NCBI GenBank assembly: GCA_029237735.1 | Contig: JAQZBU010000049.1 | Span: forward strand, 1 to 40,867 | Direction: 5' to 3' | DNA: 40,867 bases | DNA from: Ramlibacter sp. | GTDB lineage: Bacteria > Pseudomonadota > Gammaproteobacteria > Burkholderiales > Burkholderiaceae_C | Shown here: one piece after another, positions 31,818-40,001 of the stretch | Numbering within the stretch: position 1 is the first letter of the stretch | How the letters are laid out: every line of letters begins with the position of its first letter | The notes under the pieces: generated by a model | What the model saw: the letters and a program-made list of their open reading frames with translations, nothing else | The model's database searches: none | Told to the model about the DNA's origin: nothing | Made by a program: the position numbers and the translations under genes

Positions 31818-32735
31818 TCAGGCTTCTATCGGCTCGAGCGCCATGCGGCTCTCGCGCACGGTGAGCCAGGCGCCGCCCGCGCCGCAGACGGCGATCATGA
31901 CCATGCCGACCATCGACCAGCCGTCCGGCACATGGGAGAAAACGATCCAGCCGCCCAGCATCGCGATCGCGATCTGTGAGTACAGGTAGGGCGTGAGCGT
32001 GGCAGCGGGGGCGCGCTGATAGGCCAGAATCAGCATGAAGTGGCCCACGGTCGCCATCAGGCCCATGAAGCAAAGGGCCGCCCACAGCCACCAGACTGGC
32101 AACGCCGCCCAGACGAAGGGCAGGGCCAGGGTGGCGACAAGCGTGCCGACCCAGCCCGTGTACAGGTGCATCGTGACCGGGTCTTCGGTGCGTGCCAGCT
32201 TGCTGGTGAGCACCTGGAACCAGGCGTTGGTGCCGACCAGGCACAAGGGCAGCAGGCTGGCCCACTGGAAGGTCTCGCCGCCGGGGCGGATGATCACCAC
32301 CGTGCCCGCGAAGCCGCCGGCCACCAGGGCCCAACGCATTGCCGACACTCGTTCCTTGAGCACCGTGGCCGCCAGCACCGTGATCGCGAGCGGCGAGATC
32401 ATGACGATCGCGGTGAACTCTCCCACCGGCATGTACTTGAGGCTGGCGAAGGCGAACAGGCTGCTGGCCAGCAGCAGCACGCCGCGCAGCACCTGGAATT
32501 TCGGGTGCAGCGTGCGCCACACGGACATGCCCCGCACGGGCAGCACCGTCACAGTGGTAGCAATGGCCTGGAACGCGTAGCGGAACCACAGCGCCATCAA
32601 GAGCGGCACCGACATGCTGATGAACTTCGTCGTGGTGTCCAGCACGGCAAAACATGCCCCCGCGCCCACCACCAGGGCGATGCCAGCCAGCGTGCTGCGG
32701 GGGCCCAGCGCGGGCCTCGTTCGCTCGCTGCTCAC
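31818..32735 (-). CDS. EamA-domain (DMT superfamily) transporter
   Basis: GTG at 32735 overlaps the TGA of the PHP gene (GTGA) and gives 305 residues; earlier in-frame codons would intrude into that gene. There are about ten membrane helices in two EamA repeats. The first contains LAGIALVVGAGACFAVLDTTTKF and the second begins near LPLCLVGTNAWFQVL. The RxxPVGEFTAIVMISPL-like motif (YMPVGEFTAIVMISPLA) is typical of S-adenosylmethionine/drug-metabolite exporters. The substrate is unknown. The overlap with the PHP gene and 3-base gap to yciO indicate one operon. Confidence 0.9.
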   Translation of the reverse strand: MSSERTRPALGPRSTLAGIALVVGAGACFAVLDTTTKFISMSVPLLMALWFRYAFQAIATTVTVLPVRGMSVWRTLHPKFQVLRGVLLLASSLFAFASLKYMPVGEFTAIVMISPLAITVLAATVLKERVSAMRWALVAGGFAGTVVIIRPGGETFQWASLLPLCLVGTNAWFQVLTSKLARTEDPVTMHLYTGWVGTLVATLALPFVWAALPVWWLWAALCFMGLMATVGHFMLILAYQRAPAATLTPYLYSQIAIAMLGGWIVFSHVPDGWSMVGMVMIAVCGAGGAWLTVRESRMALEPIEA

Positions 32736-33586
32736 TGGATGCGGTCGGCCAGCACTTCCCACACCGGCGTGAGTTCGCCCGGCAGGAACGGCAGTTGGCC
32801 CAGGTCGGTGTGGCTTTCACCGGGGCTGTGGAAGTCGCTGCCGCGCGAAGCGGCCAGGCCGTATTCGCGGGCGGCTTCGGCGTACGTCACGTATTCCGCC
32901 GCCGAGTGGCTGCCGGTGACGACTTCGACGCCCTGTCCGCCGTGCGCCTTGAACTCCGTGAACAGCGCGTACTCCTCGTTAGCGGTGAAGCGGTAGCGCG
33001 CCGGGTGGGCAATCACGGCCATGCCGCCCGCGCGCGTGATCCACTGCACCGCATGCTTGAGCGACGCCCAGCTGTGCGAGACGTATCCCGGCTTGCCTTC
33101 AACCAGGAAGCGCCGGAAGACTTCGTTGGTATCGCGGCACACACCGGATTCGACAAGAAAGCGCGCGAAGTGCGTGCGCGAGATCAGCTCGGGGTTACCC
33201 ACGTATTTCAGCGCGCCTTCATAGGCGTTATTGATACCCACTGCAGCGAGCCCGGCCGCCATCTCGCGCGCGCGCGCTTCACGGCCGCCCCGCGTTTCGA
33301 GCAGGCCCCGCAACATATCCGGGTCATGGGCGTCGAAGCCCAGTCCGACGATGTGGACGGTCTGGCCCGCGAAGGTGACGGAGATTTCCGTGCCGGTGAG
33401 GTACTTCATGCCGTGCGCCAGCGCGGCAGCCGCGGCGCGGGCCTGACCGCTGATCTCGTCATGGTCGGTCAGGGACCACAGCTCGACGCCGTTGGCCGCC
33501 GCGCGCGCTGCCAGGTCTTCGGGCGTCAAGGTGCCGTCGGACACCACGGAGTGGCAATGCAGGTCGGCGTTGAGGATGGACACCAC
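32732..33586 (-). CDS. PHP-domain phosphoesterase (TrpH/RNase AM-like)
   Basis: The 284-residue protein starts with GTG (33586, or the next codon, also GTG). It has the PHP metal motifs in order: DLHCHSVVSDG (residues 8-18), SLTDHDE, GTEIS, HTHF-type region SRTHFAR, VIAHPARY and SRGSDFHSPGE. Characterised relatives are 3',5'-nucleoside bisphosphate phosphatases and the 5'-3' RNA exonuclease RNase AM, which matures rRNA 5' ends. A -10-like TAAAAT at 33591-33596 lies only four bases before the GTG with no ribosome site, so a leaderless message is likely. It is the first gene of the run ending at trpS. Confidence 0.92.
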   Translation of the reverse strand: MVSILNADLHCHSVVSDGTLTPEDLAARAAANGVELWSLTDHDEISGQARAAAAALAHGMKYLTGTEISVTFAGQTVHIVGLGFDAHDPDMLRGLLETRGGREARAREMAAGLAAVGINNAYEGALKYVGNPELISRTHFARFLVESGVCRDTNEVFRRFLVEGKPGYVSHSWASLKHAVQWITRAGGMAVIAHPARYRFTANEEYALFTEFKAHGGQGVEVVTGSHSAAEYVTYAEAAREYGLAASRGSDFHSPGESHTDLGQLPFLPGELTPVWEVLADRIQ

Positions 33587-33628
33587 CCGATTTTAGGCCG
33601 CGGCCATTTGCCGCGTGCGCGCAGGGTG

Positions 33629-34627
33629 TCAGTAAGCCGAATGGAGCATGCGGTGGACCCAGTGACTCGGAACGGCGCGTGCCCCGAACATCTGGCACTG
33701 CCGCTGGATGTCGCGCTGCCCATGGAACAGGAAACGCCCCACGGTCATCCTTTCGGACCCGGCCGCGAGCGGCAGCTGGGCGGGCTTGGGCGTCACGGTG
33801 AACCCGATGCGCAGGCCCGCATCGGTGGCCGCCTTCACCGTGGCCGGCGAGTGGTTCCCGTTTGGGTAGGCGATGGCGATCGGCCGGCAGCCGGTCAAAT
33901 CGGCCATCGCCTGCTGGCAATCGGAGATCTGCCGCGTCATCTCGTGGGGCTCGCATCGGGTGAGGATGGCGTGATTGCGCGTGTGGTTGCCCAGGTGCAC
34001 CCAGGGGCTTGCGGCGAATTGCCGCAACTCGCTCGCCGTGAAGGGCCGATCCAGATCACCGCAAGGCTCCAGCACGCGATCGCCGAAGCGGCGCCGCAGC
34101 TCCGACTCGATCGCGTCGGGCGCCCCCTGCTTGATCCGCTCGATCTCCCGGCGCTGCGCGGCGCCGGTGATGCCCTGCGACGCCAGGTTGCGACTGAAGG
34201 CGTCCCACCAGAAAGCCTTGCCTTCGTGCACATGGTCGGTGGAGATGAAGAACGTTGCCGGAACGCGGAACTCCCGCAGCACGTCCAACGCGAGCGTGTT
34301 GTTGAAGTAGCCGTCGTCGAAGGTGATCATCAAGTGCCGGCCGCCTTCGTCCAGGCCCGCGTCCACTTCGGCCGGCGTGACGACCGAATAACCGGCGTCC
34401 AGCATGCCGGCGACGAAGGAACGGAACACCGGCACGGTGACGTCCTGGTTCGGCGCGAGTGCCGGGTCCCCGAGGTGCGCGCGATCCGGGTAGAGGGAAT
34501 GGAAGATAACGGTGACGAGCAAGCCCGTTCGCTCGCCGGCGAGGTTGTCGGCGGCGATGCACAGGCGATCAGCGGCGTTCAGTCCTTCCCTGGCGATCTT
34601 CTTAAGCATGAAGTGTGCGATCTTCAC
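33629..34627 (-). CDS. Polysaccharide deacetylase (carbohydrate esterase 4) family protein
   Basis: The 332-residue protein has the NodB-homology motifs: MITFDDGYF (catalytic base and metal Asp), FRVPATFFISTDHVHEGKAFWWD, HLGNHTRNHAIL (two metal His) and IAYPNGN. There is no signal peptide, so it would act in the cytoplasm or through an unrecognised route. Family members remove N- or O-acetyl groups from sugar polymers or sugar-lipid intermediates. It is divergent from a glycosyltransferase gene across 117 bases; the two probably serve one surface-glycan pathway. Confidence 0.9.
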   Translation of the reverse strand: MKIAHFMLKKIAREGLNAADRLCIAADNLAGERTGLLVTVIFHSLYPDRAHLGDPALAPNQDVTVPVFRSFVAGMLDAGYSVVTPAEVDAGLDEGGRHLMITFDDGYFNNTLALDVLREFRVPATFFISTDHVHEGKAFWWDAFSRNLASQGITGAAQRREIERIKQGAPDAIESELRRRFGDRVLEPCGDLDRPFTASELRQFAASPWVHLGNHTRNHAILTRCEPHEMTRQISDCQQAMADLTGCRPIAIAYPNGNHSPATVKAATDAGLRIGFTVTPKPAQLPLAAGSERMTVGRFLFHGQRDIQRQCQMFGARAVPSHWVHRMLHSAY

Positions 34628-34744
34628 CGAACGGATGGCTCATCAGGACGTAACCGTTCGCATTGTCAATGTCGTCCTACAAGTTCGATCCGTGCCATTT
34701 GCGAAAAGTGATCCTTGGCTGGACCATCCAGGAGAAAATGCCCC

Positions 34745-35923
34745 ATGTTGCGCGCGCGCCCCAGAGCCGATGTGCTGCCCGCGTCGGCGGATGCCGCACC
34801 GCGCCAGCGTTTTATCTACATCGCCTGCCCCTGGGCGCCGGTGGGCGGCGGCATGTACAAGGTGGCCGACTACCTCATCCAGTCGCAAGCCACCGGCGCC
34901 CCGCCGGACGCCGCCCGCCTGCGCCCACTGGATACGCGCGGAACTGCGGGCGCGGTGCTGTCGTTGGGCGTGCTGGCCACGGCGCTGGCAAGGATTGCAT
35001 GGGGTCGCCTCGACGGCGGCCTCGCCGGCGTGCACGTGAACATGGGCGAGCGCATGAGCCTGTTTCGAAAGGGCGTCATCGTCGCTGCCTGCCGCGCCAT
35101 GGGCGTGCCCGTGGTGCTCCATCTGCATGCGCAGATGGAGACGTTCTATCGATCGCTGCCCGCTTTGCCGCAGCGCCTGGCACGCAGGGTCTTCCTGATG
35201 GCGAGCGGCGTGGTGGTGATCGGCCCCGCGGCCCGCCGGTTCGTGCTTGAGGTATTGCGGGTGCCGGCGCAGCGTGTGGACGTCGTCATCAATGGCGTAC
35301 CGGAAGCTGTGGTGGCGGGCGTTCAAGGGCCCGACGACGGGCCGCGCCGTCTCCTTTTCGTGGGGAACCTGTCGGACCGCAAGGGCCTGCTCGACTTGTT
35401 GCATGCGCTTGCCCGCCCGGACCTGGACACGACCAACCTGCGAGTAACGCTGGTGGGCGGCGGCGACCTGGCTCGTTACCGCCGCAAGGCGCGCGAGATG
35501 GGCCTGGAATCGTTCGTGCGGTTCGAAGGCTGGTGCGACCAGGCCAGGACAAGGGAGTTGCTGGCGTCGTCATACGCCCTGGTGCTGCCATCGCATGACG
35601 AGGTGCTTCCACTGGCCATTCTCGAAGCGCTGGCGCACGGAGTCGCGGTGGTGACCACACCGGTCGGCGAGATTCCCGCGCTTCTCACCGATGGATGCAA
35701 CGCGCTCTTCGTCGCCCCCCGCGACCCGGCCAGCCTCGCGGCCGGACTTCAACGCGTGCTGCACGAACCCGGGCTGCGCGAAAGCCTGGCGAGCAATGGC
35801 CGCCAACTCTACGAGCAGCGCTTCGGCTTGCGCGGCTTCTTCGCTCGGGTGGCCAGCGTCCATCGGCGCCATTTCGGCGTCGCGGCGGAATTCGGGGAGC
35901 CTCCGGCGGGCCCGCCTAGCTAA
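34745..35923 (+). CDS. Glycosyltransferase, GT4-like (GT-B fold)
   Basis: From ATG 34745 (AGGAG at 34730-34734) the protein has 392 residues; an in-frame TTG at 34715 is less likely. The N-terminal half has a glycine-rich loop (CPWAPVGGGMYKVADYL). The C-terminal half has the donor-binding signatures RRLLFVGNLSDRKGLLDLLHAL, VTLVGGGDL and the E-x7-E region SHDEVLPLAILEALAHGVAVV. GT4 enzymes transfer nucleotide-activated sugars with retention. The acceptor is unknown. It overlaps the end of the pyroglutamyl peptidase gene by 8 bases tail to tail. Confidence 0.9.
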   Translation: MLRARPRADVLPASADAAPRQRFIYIACPWAPVGGGMYKVADYLIQSQATGAPPDAARLRPLDTRGTAGAVLSLGVLATALARIAWGRLDGGLAGVHVNMGERMSLFRKGVIVAACRAMGVPVVLHLHAQMETFYRSLPALPQRLARRVFLMASGVVVIGPAARRFVLEVLRVPAQRVDVVINGVPEAVVAGVQGPDDGPRRLLFVGNLSDRKGLLDLLHALARPDLDTTNLRVTLVGGGDLARYRRKAREMGLESFVRFEGWCDQARTRELLASSYALVLPSHDEVLPLAILEALAHGVAVVTTPVGEIPALLTDGCNALFVAPRDPASLAAGLQRVLHEPGLRESLASNGRQLYEQRFGLRGFFARVASVHRRHFGVAAEFGEPPAGPPS

Positions 35924-36588
35924 GCGCCCCGGCTTCCTTGTGGATGTCCTCCACGGTGACGAGCGCGCAGCCGATCGCCACGCGCAGCCCCGAGACGATC
36001 TCGTCCAGCCGCATCGAGGGCTGGCCCTGCGGCGGAAGCCAGGGCACGTGGATGAGCCCGCCGCGCGTGCGCCGCAGGTCATGCCGCGTTTCGAGCTCAT
36101 GCATGAGGCCGTAGAACACGTGATTGCAAACGAAGGTGCCCGCCCGTCTGCGACACCTCGGCGTTGATGCCCTCCGCCAGCAGCGCAGCGAGCATTGCCT
36201 TAATCGGCATGCTCGTGAAATAAGCGGCCGGCCCACCCGCGACCACGGGCGTATCCACCGGCTGCGCGCCATCGTTATCCGGAATACGGGCGTCGTTCAC
36301 GTTGATCGCGATGCGCTCCAGCGACAGCGCGGTGCGCCCGCCGGCTTGGCCCGTGCACACCACCAGTGCAGGGTGGTACCGGTGGAGCAGATCGCGCAGC
36401 GCTTCGATGGCTCTCCCGAACACAGTCGGCAATTGCGCACCGATGAGCCTGTGGCCGGCCACGGTGCGACCGTGCAGCGCCTGAGCGGCCATCCAGCTGG
36501 GGTTCACCGTTTGGCCGCCAAAGGCCTCAAAGCCGGTTACCAACACGGTGGGAAAGCGGCCCACGGCCGGGCCTGTTGGGGCTACCAT
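35916..36588 (-). pseudogene. pcp: Pyrrolidone-carboxylate (pyroglutamyl) peptidase with a one-base frameshift
   Basis: Reading from ATG 36588 gives MVAPTGPAVGRFPTVLVTGFEAFGG, then VVCTGQAGGRTALSLERIAINVNDARIPDN with the catalytic Glu, as far as EVSQT. From there the other frame continues with AGTFVCNHVFYGLMHE, holding the catalytic Cys, and GGLIHVPWLP with the catalytic His. One extra C in the CCC run at 36143-36145 breaks the frame; without it the protein would be 223 residues, near the usual 215. The enzyme removes N-terminal pyroglutamate in the cytoplasm. Everything else is well conserved, so this is either a recent mutation or a sequencing error in a G/C run. Confidence 0.88.
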
Positions 36589-36594
36589 GGATTG

Positions 36595-36623
36595 ACTGTA
36601 ACCGCACCTCGGGCGGCATTCAA
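36595..36623 (-). promoter_or_regulatory. Sigma-70 type promoter of pcp
   Basis: On the minus strand TTGAAT (36618-36623) and TACAGT (36595-36600) are separated by exactly 17 bases. The -10 box ends six bases before the ATG, so transcription would begin at or next to the start codon (leaderless). Confidence 0.5.
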
Positions 36624-36639
36624 ACAAGGGAGACAAAGC

Positions 36640-37524
36640 ATGCGTTGGGAAGGCAATCGGGAATCGGACAACGTCGAGGACAGGCGTGGCGACGGCGGCG
36701 GACGAGGCGGCGGATTCGGCTTCGGCGGCCGCAGCATCGGCATCGGCACGATCGTCATTGCGCTCGTGGGCGGCGCGATCTTCGGCATCAATCCGCTCAC
36801 CATCCTCGAAATGTTGTCCGGCGGCGGGGGGCCGGCCCCCCAGGTCCAGCAGGGACCGGCGGTCGCGCCACCGGCAAACGACCAGATGGCGAAGTTCGTA
36901 TCCACCGTGCTGGCCGACACCGAGGATGTCTGGACCGACCTCTTCAGCAAGGGCGGCGCGACTTACGCCAAACCCAAGCTGGTGCTCTTCCGCGGCGCGG
37001 TTCGCACCGGGTGTGGGCAGGGCCAGGCGGCCATGGGACCGTTCTACTGCCCGCTCGACCAGAAGGTGTACATCGACCTGGACTTCTACGAAACGCTCAA
37101 GAGTCGCATGGGCGCGCCGGGCGACTTCGCCCAAGCCTATGTAATCGCGCACGAAGTGGGCCACCACGTACAGAAACAGCTGGGCATCACCGACAAGCTG
37201 GAGCAGATGCGCGGGCGTGCGAGCCAGGCCGAAGGCAACGCCATGAGCGTGCGGGTGGAACTGCAAGCCGACTGCTTTGCGGGCGTCTGGGCGCATCACG
37301 CGCAGAACGCGCGCCAGGTGCTGGAGCAGGGCGATGTGGAAGAGGCGATGAACGCCGCCGCGAAGATCGGAGACGACGCGCTGCAAAAGGGCCGGGGCGG
37401 TGGGGCCGTGGTGCCCGAAAGCTTCACCCACGGCACCAGCGCGCAGCGGCAACGCTGGTTCTCCACGGGGCTGAAGACTGGCAGCGTGAAGGCCTGCGAC
37501 ACTTTCGCGAGCCGCGACCTGTAG
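36640..37524 (+). CDS. Neutral zinc metallopeptidase (YpfJ family)
   Basis: The chosen ATG at 36640 gives 294 residues (MRWEGNRESDNVEDRRGDGG), the canonical start of this family. A Gly-rich N-terminus precedes one membrane helix (IGIGTIVIALVGGAIFGI, about residues 31-48), a Pro-rich linker and the protease-like domain. The zinc motif is YVIAHEVGHHVQ, and ELQADCFAGVWAHHA supplies the third region. FYCPLDQKVYIDLDFY and GTSAQRQRWFSTGL are also typical. The domain probably faces the periplasm. The physiological substrate is not known. The family call is firm. Confidence 0.93.
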   Translation: MRWEGNRESDNVEDRRGDGGGRGGGFGFGGRSIGIGTIVIALVGGAIFGINPLTILEMLSGGGGPAPQVQQGPAVAPPANDQMAKFVSTVLADTEDVWTDLFSKGGATYAKPKLVLFRGAVRTGCGQGQAAMGPFYCPLDQKVYIDLDFYETLKSRMGAPGDFAQAYVIAHEVGHHVQKQLGITDKLEQMRGRASQAEGNAMSVRVELQADCFAGVWAHHAQNARQVLEQGDVEEAMNAAAKIGDDALQKGRGGGAVVPESFTHGTSAQRQRWFSTGLKTGSVKACDTFASRDL

Positions 37525-37527
37525 AAA

Positions 37528-37560
37528 TAAGGCCGCACTTCCCGCTGGCCGCCTTTTGAC
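37528..37560 (+). terminator. Candidate rho-independent terminator after the metallopeptidase gene
   Basis: AAGGC...GCCTT arms, extended past one mismatch by a further GC pair, flank the loop and are followed by TTTT. The stem is imperfect, so strength is doubtful. Confidence 0.35.
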
Positions 37561-37628
37561 GTGGCTCAGGGGTGTCGCACGCCCGGCGCAAGCCCGGCCG
37601 TGCGGTAAATGCGACAATAGCAGGTTAA

Positions 37629-39065
37629 ATGCCTAGCTCCTTTTCCAAACTATCGCTGGCCGAACCGCTCGCACGTGCCGTGGCCGAAATGGGCTACGAG
37701 TCCATGACCCCCATCCAGGCCCAGGCCATCCCGGTTGTCTTGACCGGCAAGGATGTGATGGGCGCAGCCCAGACCGGCACCGGCAAGACCGCCGCCTTCG
37801 CGCTCCCGCTGCTGCAGCGGCTGATGAAACACGAGAACACTTCCACGTCGCCCGCGCGGCACCCGGTGCGCGCCCTCGTGTTGCTGCCCACGCGCGAACT
37901 CGCTGATCAGGTGGCGCAGCAGATCAAGCTGTACGCCAAGTACACCAACATGCGCAGCGCCGTGGTGTTCGGTGGCATCGACATGAAGCCGCAGACCATC
38001 GAGCTCAAAAAGGGCGTTGAAGTGCTCGTCGCGACGCCCGGCCGGCTGCTCGATCACATCGAAGCGAAGAACGCGGTGCTGAACCAGGTCGAATATGTAG
38101 TGCTCGACGAAGCCGACCGCATGCTGGACATCGGCTTCCTGCCCGATCTGCAGCGCATCCTCTCCTACCTGCCCAAGCAGCGCACCACGCTGCTGTTTTC
38201 CGCGACGTTCTCGCCGGAGATCAAGCGGCTGGCCAACAGCTACCTGCAGGACCCCGTCACCATCGAAGTGGCGCGGCCCAACCAGGAGGCTTCCACCGTC
38301 GAACAGCATTTCTACAGCGTCACCGACGAAGAAAAGCGCCACGCCTTGAAGCAGATCGTGCGCCAGCGTGGCCTGAAGCAGGCCTTCGTGTTCGTGAACA
38401 GCAAGCTTGGTTGCGCGCGCCTGGCGCGATCGCTCGAGCGCGAGGGCATGAACACCACGGCCCTGCACGGTGACAAGAGCCAGGACGAGCGGCTGAAAGC
38501 GCTAGCCGCCTTCAAGGCCGGCGAGGTGGACCTGCTGGTCGCCACCGATGTTGCCGCGCGCGGGCTCGACATCAAGGACGTGCCGGCGGTGTTCAACTTC
38601 GACGTGCCGTTCAACGCGGAAGACTATGTGCACCGCATCGGCCGCACAGGCCGCGCCGGCCAGTCGGGCCTGGCGGTGACGTTCGTGTCCGGCAGCGATA
38701 CGCGCCTGGTGGGCGACATCGAGAAATTGCTCAAGCGCAAGATCGAGCTGGAGGCAATCGAGTTCGACGAGGACCGTCCCCGCGGCCGCATCAACGATGG
38801 CCGCCGCGCCTGGCGCGAGGCCGGCGAAGTGGGCGACCCGCGCGACGTGCTCGACGCGCCGCGCGACCGCGATCGCGCGCCCCGCCCGCAGCGCGAATAC
38901 CGCGCCGCCCCGGCCCCGAGAGATCCGTTCTTCGACCAGCCCTACCAGCCGCCGGCCAACGATGCGCCGCCGGCCTGGGAGGCGGGCATCAAGCCCGCCA
39001 CCAGCCGCGTCTCCACCAACATCAAGCCCAAGCGCAAGGTGGCGGCGCTGTTCAAGTCCGAATGA
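37629..39065 (+). CDS. rhlE: DEAD-box ATP-dependent RNA helicase, RhlE type
   Basis: The 478-residue protein has the Q motif (FSKLSLAEPLARAVAEMGYESMTPIQ in part), motif I AQTGTGKT, Ia PTRELADQV, II VLDEADRML, III FSAT, V ATDVAARGLDI and VI HRIGRTGRAG. A charged, Arg/Pro-rich tail of about 110 residues ends in KPKRKVAALFKSE, the RhlE hallmark. These enzymes remodel RNA in ribosome assembly and RNA decay. GACAAT at 37613-37618 may be a -10 box, which would leave a leader of only a few bases. An imperfect inverted repeat (GCACGCCCGG...CCGGCCGTGC, 37577-37603) lies just before it and may be regulatory. Confidence 0.94.
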   Translation: MPSSFSKLSLAEPLARAVAEMGYESMTPIQAQAIPVVLTGKDVMGAAQTGTGKTAAFALPLLQRLMKHENTSTSPARHPVRALVLLPTRELADQVAQQIKLYAKYTNMRSAVVFGGIDMKPQTIELKKGVEVLVATPGRLLDHIEAKNAVLNQVEYVVLDEADRMLDIGFLPDLQRILSYLPKQRTTLLFSATFSPEIKRLANSYLQDPVTIEVARPNQEASTVEQHFYSVTDEEKRHALKQIVRQRGLKQAFVFVNSKLGCARLARSLEREGMNTTALHGDKSQDERLKALAAFKAGEVDLLVATDVAARGLDIKDVPAVFNFDVPFNAEDYVHRIGRTGRAGQSGLAVTFVSGSDTRLVGDIEKLLKRKIELEAIEFDEDRPRGRINDGRRAWREAGEVGDPRDVLDAPRDRDRAPRPQREYRAAPAPRDPFFDQPYQPPANDAPPAWEAGIKPATSRVSTNIKPKRKVAALFKSE

Positions 39066-39068
39066 TGA

Positions 39069-39140
39069 TGTCATTGCGGATTTGATCCGCAATCCATGCT
39101 GGCGTGCCGCGATGGATGCCGGATCAAGTCCGGCATGACA
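39069..39140. repeat. Composite palindromic intergenic element
   Basis: The 72-base unit is bounded by TGTCAT (39069-39074) and ATGACA (39135-39140). It contains two perfect eight-base hairpins: ATTGCGGA-TTTGA-TCCGCAAT (39073-39093) and ATGCCGGA-TCAAG-TCCGGCAT (39116-39136). It fills the gap between the convergent rhlE and apaH genes. Similar GCCGGATCAAGTCCGGC-type units are, from memory, dispersed intergenic repeats in many proteobacterial genomes. It may also act as a bidirectional transcription terminator. Confidence 0.75.
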
Positions 39141-39146
39141 GCCATT

Positions 39147-39977
39147 TCACTCCCCCGGCGCCTGCGCCTGCTCGCACTTCACCTGGATCAGCTCGTACGC
39201 TTGCGGCGCGACGAGGCGCAGCGCGCTGAGGCACCCGCCCCACACGCAACCCGTGTCCAGCGAGATGATGTCCGGCCGCTGCAATAACCCCAATGTCGAC
39301 CAATGGCCGAATGCGATCGTCGTATCCGCGCTTTTGCGCCCCGGCACATCGAACCACGGCAGGTAGCCCGGGGGCGCATCGGTCGGCCCGCCCGATGATT
39401 TCATGTCCATCACGCCCTCGGGCGTGCAAAAGCGCAGGCGCGTGAGCGCATTGACGATCACCCGCAGGCGGTCCGCGCCCTTGAGCGCTTCGTCCCATTG
39501 CGCGGGCTCGTTCCCGTACATCTCGTTCAGGAAATCGACCAGGCCCGGCCCGCGCAGCGTGTCCTCCACTTCGGCGGCGAGCCGCAGCGTCTGCGCCGCG
39601 TCCCATTGCGGCAGCACGCCGCCGTGCACCATCAGCAGGCCGTGCGCGTGGATCGCCATGCGCTGCTGGCGCAGCCACTCGATCAACTCGCCGCGGTCGG
39701 GGGCGAGCAGCACCTTGTCCATCGTGTCGTTGCGGTGGGGCGCGCGGCGCCCGTGCGCGACGGCCAGCAAACTCAGGTCGTGGTTGCCCAGCAGGCATCG
39801 GGCCGAATCGCCATAGCCCATGAGGCGCCGCAGCACCGCGCCTGACTCGGGGCCGCGGTTCACCAGGTCGCCCAGCAGGTACAGCGTGTCGCGGCTCGGG
39901 GAGAAATCGATCTCCTTCAGCAGCCGGCCGAGGGGGGCGTCGCAGCCCTGCACGTCGCCGATCAAGTAAAGTGCCAT
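39147..39977 (-). CDS. apaH: Symmetrical bis(5'-nucleosyl)-tetraphosphatase (Ap4A hydrolase)
   Basis: The 276-residue protein has the calcineurin-type metallophosphatase motifs: YLIGDVQGCD (residues 4-13), LLGDLVNRGPES, LLGNHDLSLLA, and the metal His residues in MVHGG and FGHWSTLG. VWGGCLSALRL ends the fold. It splits Ap4A to two ADP and so limits dinucleoside-polyphosphate alarmones. Its start is only 24 bases from the divergent start of the CNNM gene, so each promoter must overlap the other or the other gene's first codons. Confidence 0.94.
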   Translation of the reverse strand: MALYLIGDVQGCDAPLGRLLKEIDFSPSRDTLYLLGDLVNRGPESGAVLRRLMGYGDSARCLLGNHDLSLLAVAHGRRAPHRNDTMDKVLLAPDRGELIEWLRQQRMAIHAHGLLMVHGGVLPQWDAAQTLRLAAEVEDTLRGPGLVDFLNEMYGNEPAQWDEALKGADRLRVIVNALTRLRFCTPEGVMDMKSSGGPTDAPPGYLPWFDVPGRKSADTTIAFGHWSTLGLLQRPDIISLDTGCVWGGCLSALRLVAPQAYELIQVKCEQAQAPGE

Positions 39978-40001
39978 GGTGTTCGATTCTCACCTGAGTT
40001 C

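Noticed and set aside
36589..37617. Upstream extension of the first pcp frame to 37617 on the minus strand
   Set aside because: It is antisense to the zinc metallopeptidase; pcp has its own ATG and promoter at 36588-36623.
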